DNA of 14,993 bases from the NCBI GenBank assembly GCA_009691645.1, contig SIAT01000024.1, forward strand, positions 1 to 14,993. Reading direction: 5' to 3'. The notes under the pieces are model-generated. The model was not told where the DNA came from and searched no databases. It saw only the letters and a program-made list of their open reading frames with translations. Positions within the stretch are counted from its first letter, which is position 1. Every line of letters begins with the position of its first letter. This document shows, piece after piece, positions 1 to 6,860 of the stretch. Position numbers and translations under genes: made by a program. Source of the DNA: Pedosphaera sp. GTDB lineage: Bacteria; Verrucomicrobiota; Verrucomicrobiia; Limisphaerales; SIAT01.

Positions 1-1263
1 GGAGATGCTGAGTTGGCTTTCGCGATTGAAACCGAGGTAGCCGAGGCAGCCGGTGTACGGCCCGCGCGAGACAGGTTCGAGTTCGTCGATGATTTCCATC
101 GCGCGGATTTTGGGTGCGCCGGTGATGCTGCCGCCGGGGAAACACGCGGCGAGTGCGGCGAGGTGCGTGACGTCCGGACGCAATCGGCCCTCGACCGTCG
201 AAACCAAGTGCTGCACTTGCGGGTAGCGTTCCAGTCGGGCGAGGTCCGGCACTTGCACGGAGCCGTATTGGCAGACGCGGCCGAGGTCGTTGCGCAGCAG
301 ATCGGTGATCATCACCAACTCGGACATTTCCTTCGCGCTGGTTTGCAGTTCGTAGGAGAGCTGGGCGTCGCGTGTCGGGTCGGCATCGCGCGGGCGCGTG
401 CCTTTGATCGGCCGCGTGACGATGTGCGAACCGGAGAGGCGCAGGAACAGTTCGGGCGACGACGAGGCGAGTTGGAATTCGCCGCAGTCGAGATAAGCCG
501 AGAAGGGGGCGGGGGAGACGGACGCGAGTCGCTGGAAGAATTCCCAACCGCCAGCGGTGAACGGCGCGCTGAGTCGCTGCGCGAGATTCACCTGATAGAT
601 GTGGCCGTGCTGGATGTAATTCTGCGCCCGTTTGACAGTGGCGAGGAATTCATCGCGCGTGAAGGTGGACGCGACGGGCGCGGGTCGAAACGCGTCGCCC
701 GTTTCGGAAGGCGACGGCGTTTCCGGCGCGTGGATTTTCCCGTGCCACCACGCGAGGGATTGCCTCGCGCGCGATTCACTGCGCGAGCCGTCGGCGTCCA
801 GACCGGTGGCGATGACCCACGCTTTGCCGAGGCGATGGTCGAAGGCGACGAGGCTGCCGTGGAAACCAACGTGGCAGTCGGGTAATTCGAGGTCGTTCAC
901 GGCGCGGCTGGGCAGGCGCGGCTCGGTGAAGTTCTTCAGGTCGTAACCCCAGTAGCCGAAGGCGCCGCCGAGCGGGAACGGCAGGTCGAGTTCCTCGAGC
1001 AGTTCATAGCGGGCCATGAGCCCGTCGAGGATGTGCCACGGGTTGCCGAATTGTTCGTGCGTCTGATTGGCGGAGATTAGTTCGCAGCGGGAACCGAAGG
1101 AACGGAGGGTGAGGAACGGCTGCGCGGCGACGAACGAGTAGCGCGCGGAGGGGAGATCGAAGAGAGCGCTGCGGAGGAGGACGACGCCGGGCTCGCCGGC
1201 GAGTCGCTCGACGAGCGATTCGGGCGTGGGCGGCGAATCCATTTCCTGTATCAGCGGGCGCAC
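1..1263 (-). CDS. pabB: Aminodeoxychorismate synthase component I (3' end outside window)
   Basis: Chorismate-binding enzyme of folate synthesis. It aminates chorismate to 4-amino-4-deoxychorismate, with ammonia supplied by a PabA glutaminase that is not in this window. The reading frame gives 421 residues before the left edge, so roughly 40-60 C-terminal residues are missing compared with E. coli PabB. Key motifs are RPIKGTRPR, with the lysine at about residue 287, and ITGAPKIRAMEIIDELEP starting at about residue 380. Lysine in PIKGT is the PabB hallmark; anthranilate synthase TrpE has alanine there (PIAGT). The GTG start at 1263 is chosen because the upstream residues VRPLIQEM align with the beginning of PabB proteins. 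The ATG at 1242 would cut into that segment, and its purine-rich AGGAA lies only one base upstream, too close for a ribosome site. The gene follows the M16 peptidase gene after about 85 bp on the same strand. Identity is strong; the exact start is uncertain. Confidence 0.9.
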   Translation of the reverse strand, partial: MRPLIQEMDSPPTPESLVERLAGEPGVVLLRSALFDLPSARYSFVAAQPFLTLRSFGSRCELISANQTHEQFGNPWHILDGLMARYELLEELDLPFPLGGAFGYWGYDLKNFTEPRLPSRAVNDLELPDCHVGFHGSLVAFDHRLGKAWVIATGLDADGSRSESRARQSLAWWHGKIHAPETPSPSETGDAFRPAPVASTFTRDEFLATVKRAQNYIQHGHIYQVNLAQRLSAPFTAGGWEFFQRLASVSPAPFSAYLDCGEFQLASSSPELFLRLSGSHIVTRPIKGTRPRDADPTRDAQLSYELQTSAKEMSELVMITDLLRNDLGRVCQYGSVQVPDLARLERYPQVQHLVSTVEGRLRPDVTHLAALAACFPGGSITGAPKIRAMEIIDELEPVSRGPYTGCLGYLGFNRESQLSIS

Positions 1264-1274
1264 AAATCTATCGG

Positions 1275-1304
1275 ACCACAGAGCGACACGGATCAATACA
1301 GATG
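1275..1304. repeat. Possible dispersed intergenic repeat, 'CCACAGAG...CACGGAT...ACAGATG' type
   Basis: The gap between the M16 gene and pabB holds a stretch built from CCACAGAG, ACACGGAT and ACAGATG words. It resembles short dispersed intergenic repeats of the form accacagatggacacggatgaacacagatg that I recall from Verrucomicrobia genomes. Only one copy is in the window, so repetition cannot be shown here. A 7-bp inverted repeat, CAGATGA (1299-1305) with TCATCTG (1324-1330), overlaps its end and could fold in the RNA. No uridine tract follows, so it is not a standard terminator. Confidence 0.3.
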
Positions 1305-1348
1305 ACTGGGCAGGCGTTACGGCTCATCTGCTGTTGCACGGTGTTTTC

Positions 1349-2611
1349 CTAAAGCGCGAGGAGTCTGGCCAATCCCGCGTCGGATTTCAATGGGCTGACG
1401 AGGGCCAAGTTGAGGCGTTCCGGGCGGAAGAAATCGCGTGCGGCGTCGCGGATCTGCGCGGCGGTGACGGCGGCGTAGCGTTCCTTCACGGTTGCGGGCG
1501 GGATGATTTGGCCGTAACCGAGGAGCTGTTCGCCGATCCAGTTCATCTGGTTCTCCGTGCCTTCGAGGCTGAGATCGAGTTGCCCGAAGAGATAATCCCG
1601 CGCGCGGCGAAGCTCGGCCGCGCTGGGCGGGGTTTCCGCCAGTCGACGCATTTCGCGCGTGATGAGGCGCAGGACCTGCGGCAGTTTTTCGGCTTCCAAC
1701 CCGGCTGAGATGACGAGGTCACCGACGTCGTCAAAGAAACTCGGCGTGCTATAAATGCTGTAAGCCAGACCGCGATCTTCGCGCACAATCTGGAAAAGAC
1801 GCGAAGACATATTCTCGCCGAGGATGACGTTGAGGAGTCGGAGTGCGTGCCGGCGATCGTCGTGGCGCGAGCAGGTGCGGATGCCGAGAGCGAGTTGGGT
1901 CTGCTCGGTCTTGCGAGTGATCAGCTTGATGCGCGGGGCCGATTGTCGTGCGTCGGCGGGCGTGAAGACGGGGCGTTTGCCGGCGGGGAACCGCGCGGCG
2001 ATTCGCTTCACGGCACGGACGACCTCCGCGTGTTTCACATGACCGGCGGCGGTGATGAGAGTGCTGTGCGCACCGTAGTGGGCGTGGACAAAGGCGAGCA
2101 GGGCGCGGCGATCGAGACGATCAATGGAACGGTGTGTGCCGGTGATGGGGCGGCCGAGCGGTTGATTGGGCCAGAGCGTTTCGTTGAGCAATTCCTGCAC
2201 GCGCTGGGCCGGTTGATCCATGTACATGGAGACCTCCTCCTTGATGACGTCGCGTTCCTTGCTCAACTCGGCCGGAGCGAAGAGCGATTGGAGATACATG
2301 TCGGCGAGCACGCTGAACAACTCAGCGAAATGGTTGTGGTGCGCGCGCGAGTAGAAGCAGGTGTTCTCCTCGGCTGTGAAGGCATTGAGATAGCCGCCGA
2401 CACCCTCGATATCTTGAGAGATTTTTTTGGCCGAACGATGACGTGTCCCTTTGAAGAGCATGTGCTCGATGAAGTGAGCGGCCCCGTTTTGCGCGGTGAT
2501 CTCCGCACGGCTGCCGACGGCGGCCCAAAAGCCGAGACTGACGCTGGCCATGTGCGGCATCTCGGCAGTGGCGACGGTCAAGCCGTTGCTCAGGCGCGTG
2601 ACATGGTACAT
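1349..2611 (-). CDS. M16 family zinc peptidase (pitrilysin / processing-peptidase-like)
   Basis: Zinc metallopeptidase of the M16B type, 420 residues, the normal length for the single-chain bacterial relatives of the mitochondrial processing peptidase beta subunit. The inverted zinc motif HFIEH is at residues 46-50. The third zinc ligand is one of the paired glutamates of VIKEEV at about 125-126, about 76 residues further on, the usual spacing. The N-terminal half starts with the typical LSNGLTVATAEMP strand, and a GAAHFIEHMLFKGT block surrounds the metal site. The C-terminal M16 half contains the R-x-Y segment DRGLAYSIYS. There is no signal peptide, so it is probably cytoplasmic. The frame extends to a TTG at 2626, but the ATG at 2611 begins right at the conserved domain and is preferred; no clear Shine-Dalgarno sequence precedes either. 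It lies between the LOG gene (93 bp upstream) and pabB, all co-directional. The substrate is unknown. Confidence 0.92.
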   Translation of the reverse strand: MYHVTRLSNGLTVATAEMPHMASVSLGFWAAVGSRAEITAQNGAAHFIEHMLFKGTRHRSAKKISQDIEGVGGYLNAFTAEENTCFYSRAHHNHFAELFSVLADMYLQSLFAPAELSKERDVIKEEVSMYMDQPAQRVQELLNETLWPNQPLGRPITGTHRSIDRLDRRALLAFVHAHYGAHSTLITAAGHVKHAEVVRAVKRIAARFPAGKRPVFTPADARQSAPRIKLITRKTEQTQLALGIRTCSRHDDRRHALRLLNVILGENMSSRLFQIVREDRGLAYSIYSTPSFFDDVGDLVISAGLEAEKLPQVLRLITREMRRLAETPPSAAELRRARDYLFGQLDLSLEGTENQMNWIGEQLLGYGQIIPPATVKERYAAVTAAQIRDAARDFFRPERLNLALVSPLKSDAGLARLLAL

Positions 2612-2704
2612 AGAGCAATTAACCAAAAATCAATGCACAGAGGCGTGATGAATGGACGAAGTTTCCAAAAGCCCGTGCGGTTCCGTGTCGGTCCAGAGTT
2701 TGGT

Positions 2705-3388
2705 TCAGGCGAAAGCCTTGGAGACCTGATCGGGCGGGCCGACGCGGCGCTGGTAGTCGAGGATAGCTTGAACGGCTTCATGTACGTCGTCGGTGACCAA
2801 CACCAGATCGAGGTCGCCAGGGCTGGTCATGCCGCCTTTTTCGAGGGTGGACTTCATCCACTTGAGCAGGCCGCTCCAGTAGTCGGTGCCGAAAAGGATG
2901 ATCGGGAAACGCGGGATGCGCTGGGTTTGGATCAGCGTGAGCACTTCGAACAGCTCGTCCATCGTGCCGAAACCGCCGGGCATATAGACGAAGCCCATCG
3001 AGTATTTTACGAAGCAGACTTTGCGGCAGAAGAAATAGTGGAAGTCGATCGGAATGTTCGAGTAGGGGTTGCCGTGCTGCTCGAAGGGCAGCTCGATGTT
3101 CAGCGCGATTGATTTGCCTTTGGCCGCCGCCGCGCCTTTGTTGCCGGCTTCCATGATGCCCGGTCCGCCGCCGGTGATCACCGCGAGGTGATGTTTGGCG
3201 AGCTGCTTGGCCAGTTCGACGGTGGCGAGGTAATACTTGTCCTTCGGCTTGGTGCGCGCCGAGCCGAAGATGGTCACGGCAGGGCCGACTCGGTTGAGCG
3301 TTTCAAAGGAATCCACGAACTCCGCCATGATGCGGAAGATGCGCCACGGATCTTCTTTGGAGAAAGGGACGGGCTGGTGTGAGCTCAT
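2705..3388 (-). CDS. LOG family protein (TIGR00730-type Rossmann fold)
   Basis: A 227-residue protein with both LOG signatures: GGGPGIMEA at residues 73-81 and PGGFGTMDE at 137-145. Family members cleave the N-glycosidic bond of nucleoside 5'-monophosphates, including cytokinin ribotides, releasing the base and ribose 5-phosphate. Older annotations call this family 'lysine decarboxylase', a misnomer. The segment before GGGPG (AVTIFGSARTKPKDKYY) is the first Rossmann strand and nucleotide loop. The protein has a longer N-terminal helical part than the shortest LOG enzymes. The open frame continues upstream to 3481, but those residues (Arg/Pro-rich, translated from an inverted-repeat region) look non-coding, so the ATG at 3388 is chosen. 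Its position directly after nrdJ suggests a link to nucleotide metabolism, but that is inference. Whether it makes cytokinins or serves in purine salvage cannot be told from sequence. Confidence 0.9.
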   Translation of the reverse strand: MSSHQPVPFSKEDPWRIFRIMAEFVDSFETLNRVGPAVTIFGSARTKPKDKYYLATVELAKQLAKHHLAVITGGGPGIMEAGNKGAAAAKGKSIALNIELPFEQHGNPYSNIPIDFHYFFCRKVCFVKYSMGFVYMPGGFGTMDELFEVLTLIQTQRIPRFPIILFGTDYWSGLLKWMKSTLEKGGMTSPGDLDLVLVTDDVHEAVQAILDYQRRVGPPDQVSKAFA

Positions 3389-3404
3389 TCGTGAATGCAG
3401 GCTA

Positions 3405-3422
3405 AAGCCGGAAACACGGCTT
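3405..3422 (-). promoter_or_regulatory. Small hairpin in the leader of the LOG gene
   Basis: AAGCCG and CGGCTT form a perfect 6-bp stem around a 6-nt loop, ending 16 bases before the LOG start codon on the minus strand. An overlapping alternative pairing (GGCT with AGCC) uses the adjacent bases. It could affect ribosome access, or it may simply be part of the repeat-rich block that fills this gap. The evidence is structural only. Confidence 0.25.
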
Positions 3423-3431
3423 GTCGAGACG

Positions 3432-3517
3432 GGGAAAAGTGTCGGACGCACGCGCGGCGCGGCCGAGACGCGAACGGGCACGGATATCCGTGCGTCTGAC
3501 GTGTCACATCTTTTCCC
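3432..3517. repeat. Nested imperfect inverted repeat between nrdJ and the LOG gene
   Basis: Outer arms GGGAAAAG (3432-3439) and CTTTTCCC (3510-3517) are exact complements. Inner arms at 3442-3452 (TCGGACGCACG) and 3489-3499 (CGTGCGTCTGA) pair with one G-T mismatch. The right side carries a bulge of about ten bases. Between the inner arms, and overlapping the right one, is a perfect 16-bp palindrome, GCACGGATATCCGTGC (3478-3493). In the nrdJ direction the inner stem is followed by ACTTTT, so it might act as a weak terminator or an mRNA-end stabiliser. A palindromic intergenic repeat of REP type is an equally good reading. No coding capacity is evident. Confidence 0.45.
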
Positions 3518-3536
3518 TGCGGCGTGGGTTTACGAG

Positions 3537-6500
3537 CTACGAGCAGCCGAGGCTTTCGCCGCAGTTGTGGCACTTGTAACAGGCGCCGTTGCGCACGGTG
3601 ACGTGGCCGCAGTTCGGGCAGGTCGGCGCGTCGAGTTGGTTCACGAACGTCGAAGACTTGGCGCGCGATTGGCCGGGCACGAACGGTTTGAGCAAGCTTG
3701 CCGGATCGTCCTCACGCGCCAGTTCGCGCACGGGGCGGTTCACGCGTTTCTTCATCTCCTCGAGCAAGCCGGGCATCTGCAACTCGGGTTGGTTCGGTTG
3801 GCTCGCTTCGCGATAGCCGGAGACGAACTGCAGCGCCATCCAGCGGAAGACGTAGTCGATGATGGACGAGGCGTTGCGGATCTCGGGGTTCTTGGTGAAG
3901 CCGCTCGGCTCGAAACGCTGATGGGCGAACTTCCGCACGAGCGCCTCCAGCGGCACGCCGTATTGCAGCGCCATGCTGGTGAGCGTGCCGACGGCGTCCA
4001 TCAGACCGCCGATGGTGGAGCCTTCCTTCGCCATCGTGATGAACAGTTCGCCGGGCGTGCTGTCCTCGAACAGGCCGACGGTGAGATAACCTTCGTGGCC
4101 GGCGATGTCGAACTTGTGCGTGAGAGCCGTGCGCGTGTCGGGCAGGCGACGGCGGAGCGGCTGTATGAGCTGCTGTTGCAACGCGCCGACTTGCGATTCC
4201 AGTTCCTGAATGCGCGTGTCGAGCACGCTGCGGTCGGTGACGGTTTTCTCGCCGCCTTCATTGGTCTTCTTGGTGTTGAGCGGCTGCGAACGCTTCGAGC
4301 CGTCGCGGTAGATGGCGACGCATTTGAGGCCCATCTTCCACGCCTGCATGTAGGCGTCGCGGATGTCGGTGACGGTGGCTTCGTGCGGCAGGTTAACGGT
4401 TTTTGAAATCGCGCCGGAGACGAACGGCTGCGCGGCGCCCATCATTTTGAGATGGGCCATGTAATGGATGGAACGCTTGCCGCGGTGGGCTTTGAAGGCG
4501 CAGTCGAACACCGCGAGATGCTCGGGCTTGAGCCCGCTGGAGATGGGGAGGCCGTTCTCCTCGACGTCCTCGATGGTGTCGAATTTCTCGATGTGCGCGA
4601 CGATGGCGGTGACTGCGTTCTCGCCGTAGCCGAGCCGGCGCAGAGCTTCCGGCACGGTGCGATTCACAATCTTGAGCATGCCGCCGCCGGCGAGGAGTTT
4701 GTATTTCACGAGCGCGATGTCGGGCTCGACGCCGGTCGTGTCGCAGTCCATCAGGAAACCAATCGTGCCGGTCGGCGCGAGCACGGTGACCTGCGCGTTG
4801 CGGTAGCCGTGCTGGAGGCCCTTCTCGATCGCGACGTCCCACGTGCGGCGCGCCTCCTCTTTCAGATAGTTGAACTCGCGGCTCGGATGGATTTCTTCAA
4901 CAGCCGTGCGGTGTTGAGCGATGACGCCAATCATTGGCTCGACGTTTTCTTTGGTGAGCGGCTTGGCGACACCAGAGCAGCGGGCATCGTGATAGCCTTT
5001 GAAAGTGCCCATGATGTGCGCGATCTCAGCGGACTGCTCGTAGGCGTGACCGGTCATGATGGAAGTGATGGCGCCGGCGAGCGCGCGCCCTTCATCGGAA
5101 TCATACGGCAGGCCGTAGCTCATGCAGAGCGAGCCGAGGTTGGCGTAGCCGAGGCCGAGCGTGCGGAAGATGTGGCTGTTCTCGGCGATCTGCTGCGTGG
5201 GATAGCTGGCGTTGTCCACCACGATCTCCTGCGCAGTGATGAAGACGCGGACGGCCGCCTTGAAACGTTCCACGTCGAACGTGCTGTCGTCGCGCTTGAA
5301 CTTCATCAGGTTCAACGAGGCGAGGTTGCAGGCGGTGTCATTGAGGAAGACGTACTCGCTGCACGGGTTGGTGGAGTGGATCGGCGCGGTGCCTTTGCAG
5401 GTGTGCCATTTCTGGATGGCGCCATCGTACTGCAGGCCGGGATCGCCGCAGATCCAAGTGCCTTCGGCGATTTTGTTGAGCAGCGTGGAGGCGTCCTTCT
5501 TTTCGAGCGGCTTGCCGTCGGTGGCCTTGCGCGTCCACCACTCCTTGCCGTCGTGGGCGGCCTGCATGAACTCGTCGCTCACGCGGACGGAGAGGTTCTC
5601 GTTCTGATACATCACACTGCCGTAAGCGTTGCCGTTGTAGGAACCATCGTAACCCTGTTCGATGAGCGCCCACGCCTTCTTCTCCTCGATTTGCTTCGCG
5701 TCGATGAACTCCTCGATGTCGCCGTGCCAGTCGCGCAGCGTGTTCATCTTCGCGGCCCGCCGGGTTTTGCCGCCGGACTTCACGACGCTGGCGACTTGAT
5801 CGTACACCTTGAGGAAGGAGAGCGGCCCGCTGGGCCGTCCACCGCCGGAGAGTTTCTCTTTGCTGGAACGGATGGGCGAAAGATCGGTGCCGGTGCCGGA
5901 GCCGTACTTGAAGAGCATCGCCTCCGAGTAGCAGAGGTGCATGATGCTTTCCATGTTGTCGTCCACGGACTGGATGAAACAGGCACTGCCCTGCGGATAC
6001 TCGTACTGCGTGCTGGCACGCTCGGCCACACCGGCCGTGCGGTTGTAGAACCAGTTGCCTTTGGTCGAGTTTTTGCCGATGCCGTACTCGTGGTAAAGAC
6101 CGACGTTGAACCAAACCGGCGAGTTGAAAGCACCGTGCTGATTCACGCAGAGCCAGAGCAGTTCCTCGTAGAAAATCTCGCCGGCGGCTTTGCTGAAATA
6201 ACCATCGGCCACGCCCCAGTCGGCGATGGTGCGGCAGACGCGGTGCATCAATTGCTTCACGCTCGTCTCGCGTTCACTGGTGTGTTGCTCGCCGTAGAAA
6301 TATTTCGAGACGACGACTTTGGTTGCGAGCACGGACCACGATTTCGGGACCTCCACGTTTTCCTGTTTGAAGACCGCCTTGCCCGAGTCGTCCGTGATTT
6401 CGGCCGTGCGCTTTTCCCACTCGATCTGGTCGAATGGTTTCACCTTCGCGTCGCTGAACACGCGCTCAATGTGCAGGTGACGCTTGCCTTTGCCGGCGCG

Positions 6501-6560
6501 TGGCGCGCGGCGGTTGGAAGAGGTCGGGGAGGTGGGAGAAGTTTCGCGGGTGTCGATCAT
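3537..6560 (-). CDS. nrdJ: Vitamin B12-dependent (class II) ribonucleotide reductase
   Basis: Reduces ribonucleotides to deoxyribonucleotides using an adenosylcobalamin-generated thiyl radical, without oxygen or a second subunit. The 1007 residues match the long NrdJ type. Visible catalytic parts are Cys194 (GSACF) and Cys411 (NDTACN), the expected redox pair, and Cys400 in STNPCSE (397-402), the expected thiyl-radical cysteine with its Asn398 and Glu402 partners. The Cys400-Cys411 spacing of 11 matches known class II enzymes. APTGTIGF is the conserved phosphate-loop segment near the active site. The region around 805-930 (HKFDIAGHEGYLTVG onward, with ELFITMAKEGSTIGGLMDA) is a TSCPD-like domain. 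The extreme C-terminus (981-1007) is a cysteine cluster, CPNC...CYKCHNCGESLGC, likely a zinc ribbon including the cysteines that re-reduce the active site. The Thr/Ser/Arg-rich first 25 residues look disordered. The ATG at 6560 is the first start and fits the family. No nrdAB-type gene or visible cobalamin riboswitch accompanies it. Confidence 0.97.
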   Translation of the reverse strand: MIDTRETSPTSPTSSNRRAPRAGKGKRHLHIERVFSDAKVKPFDQIEWEKRTAEITDDSGKAVFKQENVEVPKSWSVLATKVVVSKYFYGEQHTSERETSVKQLMHRVCRTIADWGVADGYFSKAAGEIFYEELLWLCVNQHGAFNSPVWFNVGLYHEYGIGKNSTKGNWFYNRTAGVAERASTQYEYPQGSACFIQSVDDNMESIMHLCYSEAMLFKYGSGTGTDLSPIRSSKEKLSGGGRPSGPLSFLKVYDQVASVVKSGGKTRRAAKMNTLRDWHGDIEEFIDAKQIEEKKAWALIEQGYDGSYNGNAYGSVMYQNENLSVRVSDEFMQAAHDGKEWWTRKATDGKPLEKKDASTLLNKIAEGTWICGDPGLQYDGAIQKWHTCKGTAPIHSTNPCSEYVFLNDTACNLASLNLMKFKRDDSTFDVERFKAAVRVFITAQEIVVDNASYPTQQIAENSHIFRTLGLGYANLGSLCMSYGLPYDSDEGRALAGAITSIMTGHAYEQSAEIAHIMGTFKGYHDARCSGVAKPLTKENVEPMIGVIAQHRTAVEEIHPSREFNYLKEEARRTWDVAIEKGLQHGYRNAQVTVLAPTGTIGFLMDCDTTGVEPDIALVKYKLLAGGGMLKIVNRTVPEALRRLGYGENAVTAIVAHIEKFDTIEDVEENGLPISSGLKPEHLAVFDCAFKAHRGKRSIHYMAHLKMMGAAQPFVSGAISKTVNLPHEATVTDIRDAYMQAWKMGLKCVAIYRDGSKRSQPLNTKKTNEGGEKTVTDRSVLDTRIQELESQVGALQQQLIQPLRRRLPDTRTALTHKFDIAGHEGYLTVGLFEDSTPGELFITMAKEGSTIGGLMDAVGTLTSMALQYGVPLEALVRKFAHQRFEPSGFTKNPEIRNASSIIDYVFRWMALQFVSGYREASQPNQPELQMPGLLEEMKKRVNRPVRELAREDDPASLLKPFVPGQSRAKSSTFVNQLDAPTCPNCGHVTVRNGACYKCHNCGESLGCS

Positions 6561-6579
6561 GGTCGGTTTATTCTAAAGT

Positions 6580-6591
6580 TCGGTTGCCCTG
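6580..6591. repeat. 12-bp direct repeat, copy near nrdJ
   Basis: TCGGTTGCCCTG occurs here and again, exactly, at 6837-6848. The two copies sit close to the two ends of the der-nrdJ gap. This one lies 19 bases upstream of the nrdJ start codon on the minus strand. Confidence 0.5.
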
Positions 6592-6599
6592 CCACTCGC

Positions 6600-6619
6600 G
6601 CCGTATCACACGATACGGC
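6600..6619. promoter_or_regulatory. Perfect inverted repeat (8-4-8) upstream of nrdJ, possible operator or leader hairpin
   Basis: GCCGTATC, a 4-base spacer and GATACGGC form a perfect 20-bp inverted repeat about 40 bases upstream of the nrdJ start. On the minus strand it contains TATCGT, which sits 18 bases after TTGGCC, so it may overlap a promoter -10 and be bound by a repressor. As RNA it would fold into an 8-bp stem with a tetraloop. Which role is real cannot be decided from sequence. Confidence 0.4.
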
Positions 6620-6789
6620 AACGGCCAGCGAAGGGCCAATGCCTCGCGAATGGGGTCGCCGCACTGTCGGCAAAACCACCCTCACGAAGCGCGACCAAGC
6701 TAACGTGGAAGCGCGCACTCACAAGCGGGAGTTGTCCAAAACTTGTTCGCCGCACCGAACTGCACGGCGCTCCGATCCAATGCGGCGTT

Positions 6790-6818
6790 TGTCGCCGGTG
6801 TGAATAACGCCGGCGACA
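6790..6818. other. Strong hairpin between der and nrdJ
   Basis: An 11-bp stem, allowing one G-T pair (arms containing GTCGCCGG and CCGGCGAC), closes a 7-base loop. It lies about 40 bases after the der stop codon on the minus strand. Neither strand has a uridine run after the stem, so it is not a textbook intrinsic terminator. It may stabilise the 3' end of the der transcript or be part of the nrdJ leader. A competing 5-bp hairpin (CGGCG with CGCCG) overlaps its left arm. Confidence 0.45.
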
Positions 6819-6836
6819 CTAAGTGAACAAAAACGA

Positions 6837-6848
6837 TCGGTTGCCCTG
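6837..6848. repeat. 12-bp direct repeat, copy near the der stop
   Basis: Second exact copy of TCGGTTGCCCTG, ending 12 bases short of the der stop codon. The other copy is at 6580-6591. Confidence 0.5.
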
Positions 6849-6860
6849 TCCAGGCGGCCT

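Larger units (their letters stand above)
6561..6860. other. 300-bp intergenic region, leader of nrdJ
   Basis: No coding signal is convincing here; the open frames crossing it are antisense extensions of frames in der or nrdJ. It contains a 12-bp direct repeat near each end, an 11-bp-stem hairpin at 6790-6818, and an 8+4+8 inverted repeat at 6600-6619. I looked for a cobalamin riboswitch on the minus strand and found no recognisable B12 box. I also found no NrdR-box pair. A possible nrdJ promoter is TTGGCC, an 18-bp spacer, then TATCGT, with the -10 lying inside the inverted repeat; this is weak. Confidence 0.6.

Noticed and set aside
1847..3112. 421-codon plus-strand open frame crossing the M16 and LOG genes
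   Set aside because: It spans two well-identified minus-strand genes and the gap between them, with no domain of its own; it is an antisense shadow.
3389..3481. 31-residue N-terminal extension of the LOG protein
   Set aside because: It is encoded by the inverted-repeat block, has a composition unlike the rest of the protein, and the family starts near MSSHQPVPFSKEDPW.
3237..4406. 389-codon plus-strand frame over the LOG start and the nrdJ 3' end
   Set aside because: Low-complexity Ala/Arg/Val/Glu translation, antisense to real genes, passing through an inverted-repeat region.
4452..6803. 783-codon open frame on the plus strand opposite nrdJ
   Set aside because: It lies antisense to an unmistakable nrdJ. 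Its translation is rich in Val, Ala, Asp, Glu and Arg with no recognisable motif, as expected when a GC-rich, strongly codon-biased gene is read backwards.
6580..6848. Small insertion element (MITE) flanked by a 12-bp duplication
   Set aside because: The interior ends are not terminal inverted repeats, and 12 bp would be a long target duplication; kept only as a direct-repeat observation.
6561..6860. Cobalamin riboswitch upstream of nrdJ
   Set aside because: It would make sense for a B12-dependent enzyme, but I could not find a B12 box or the typical multi-stem core on the minus strand. A covariance-model search would settle it.
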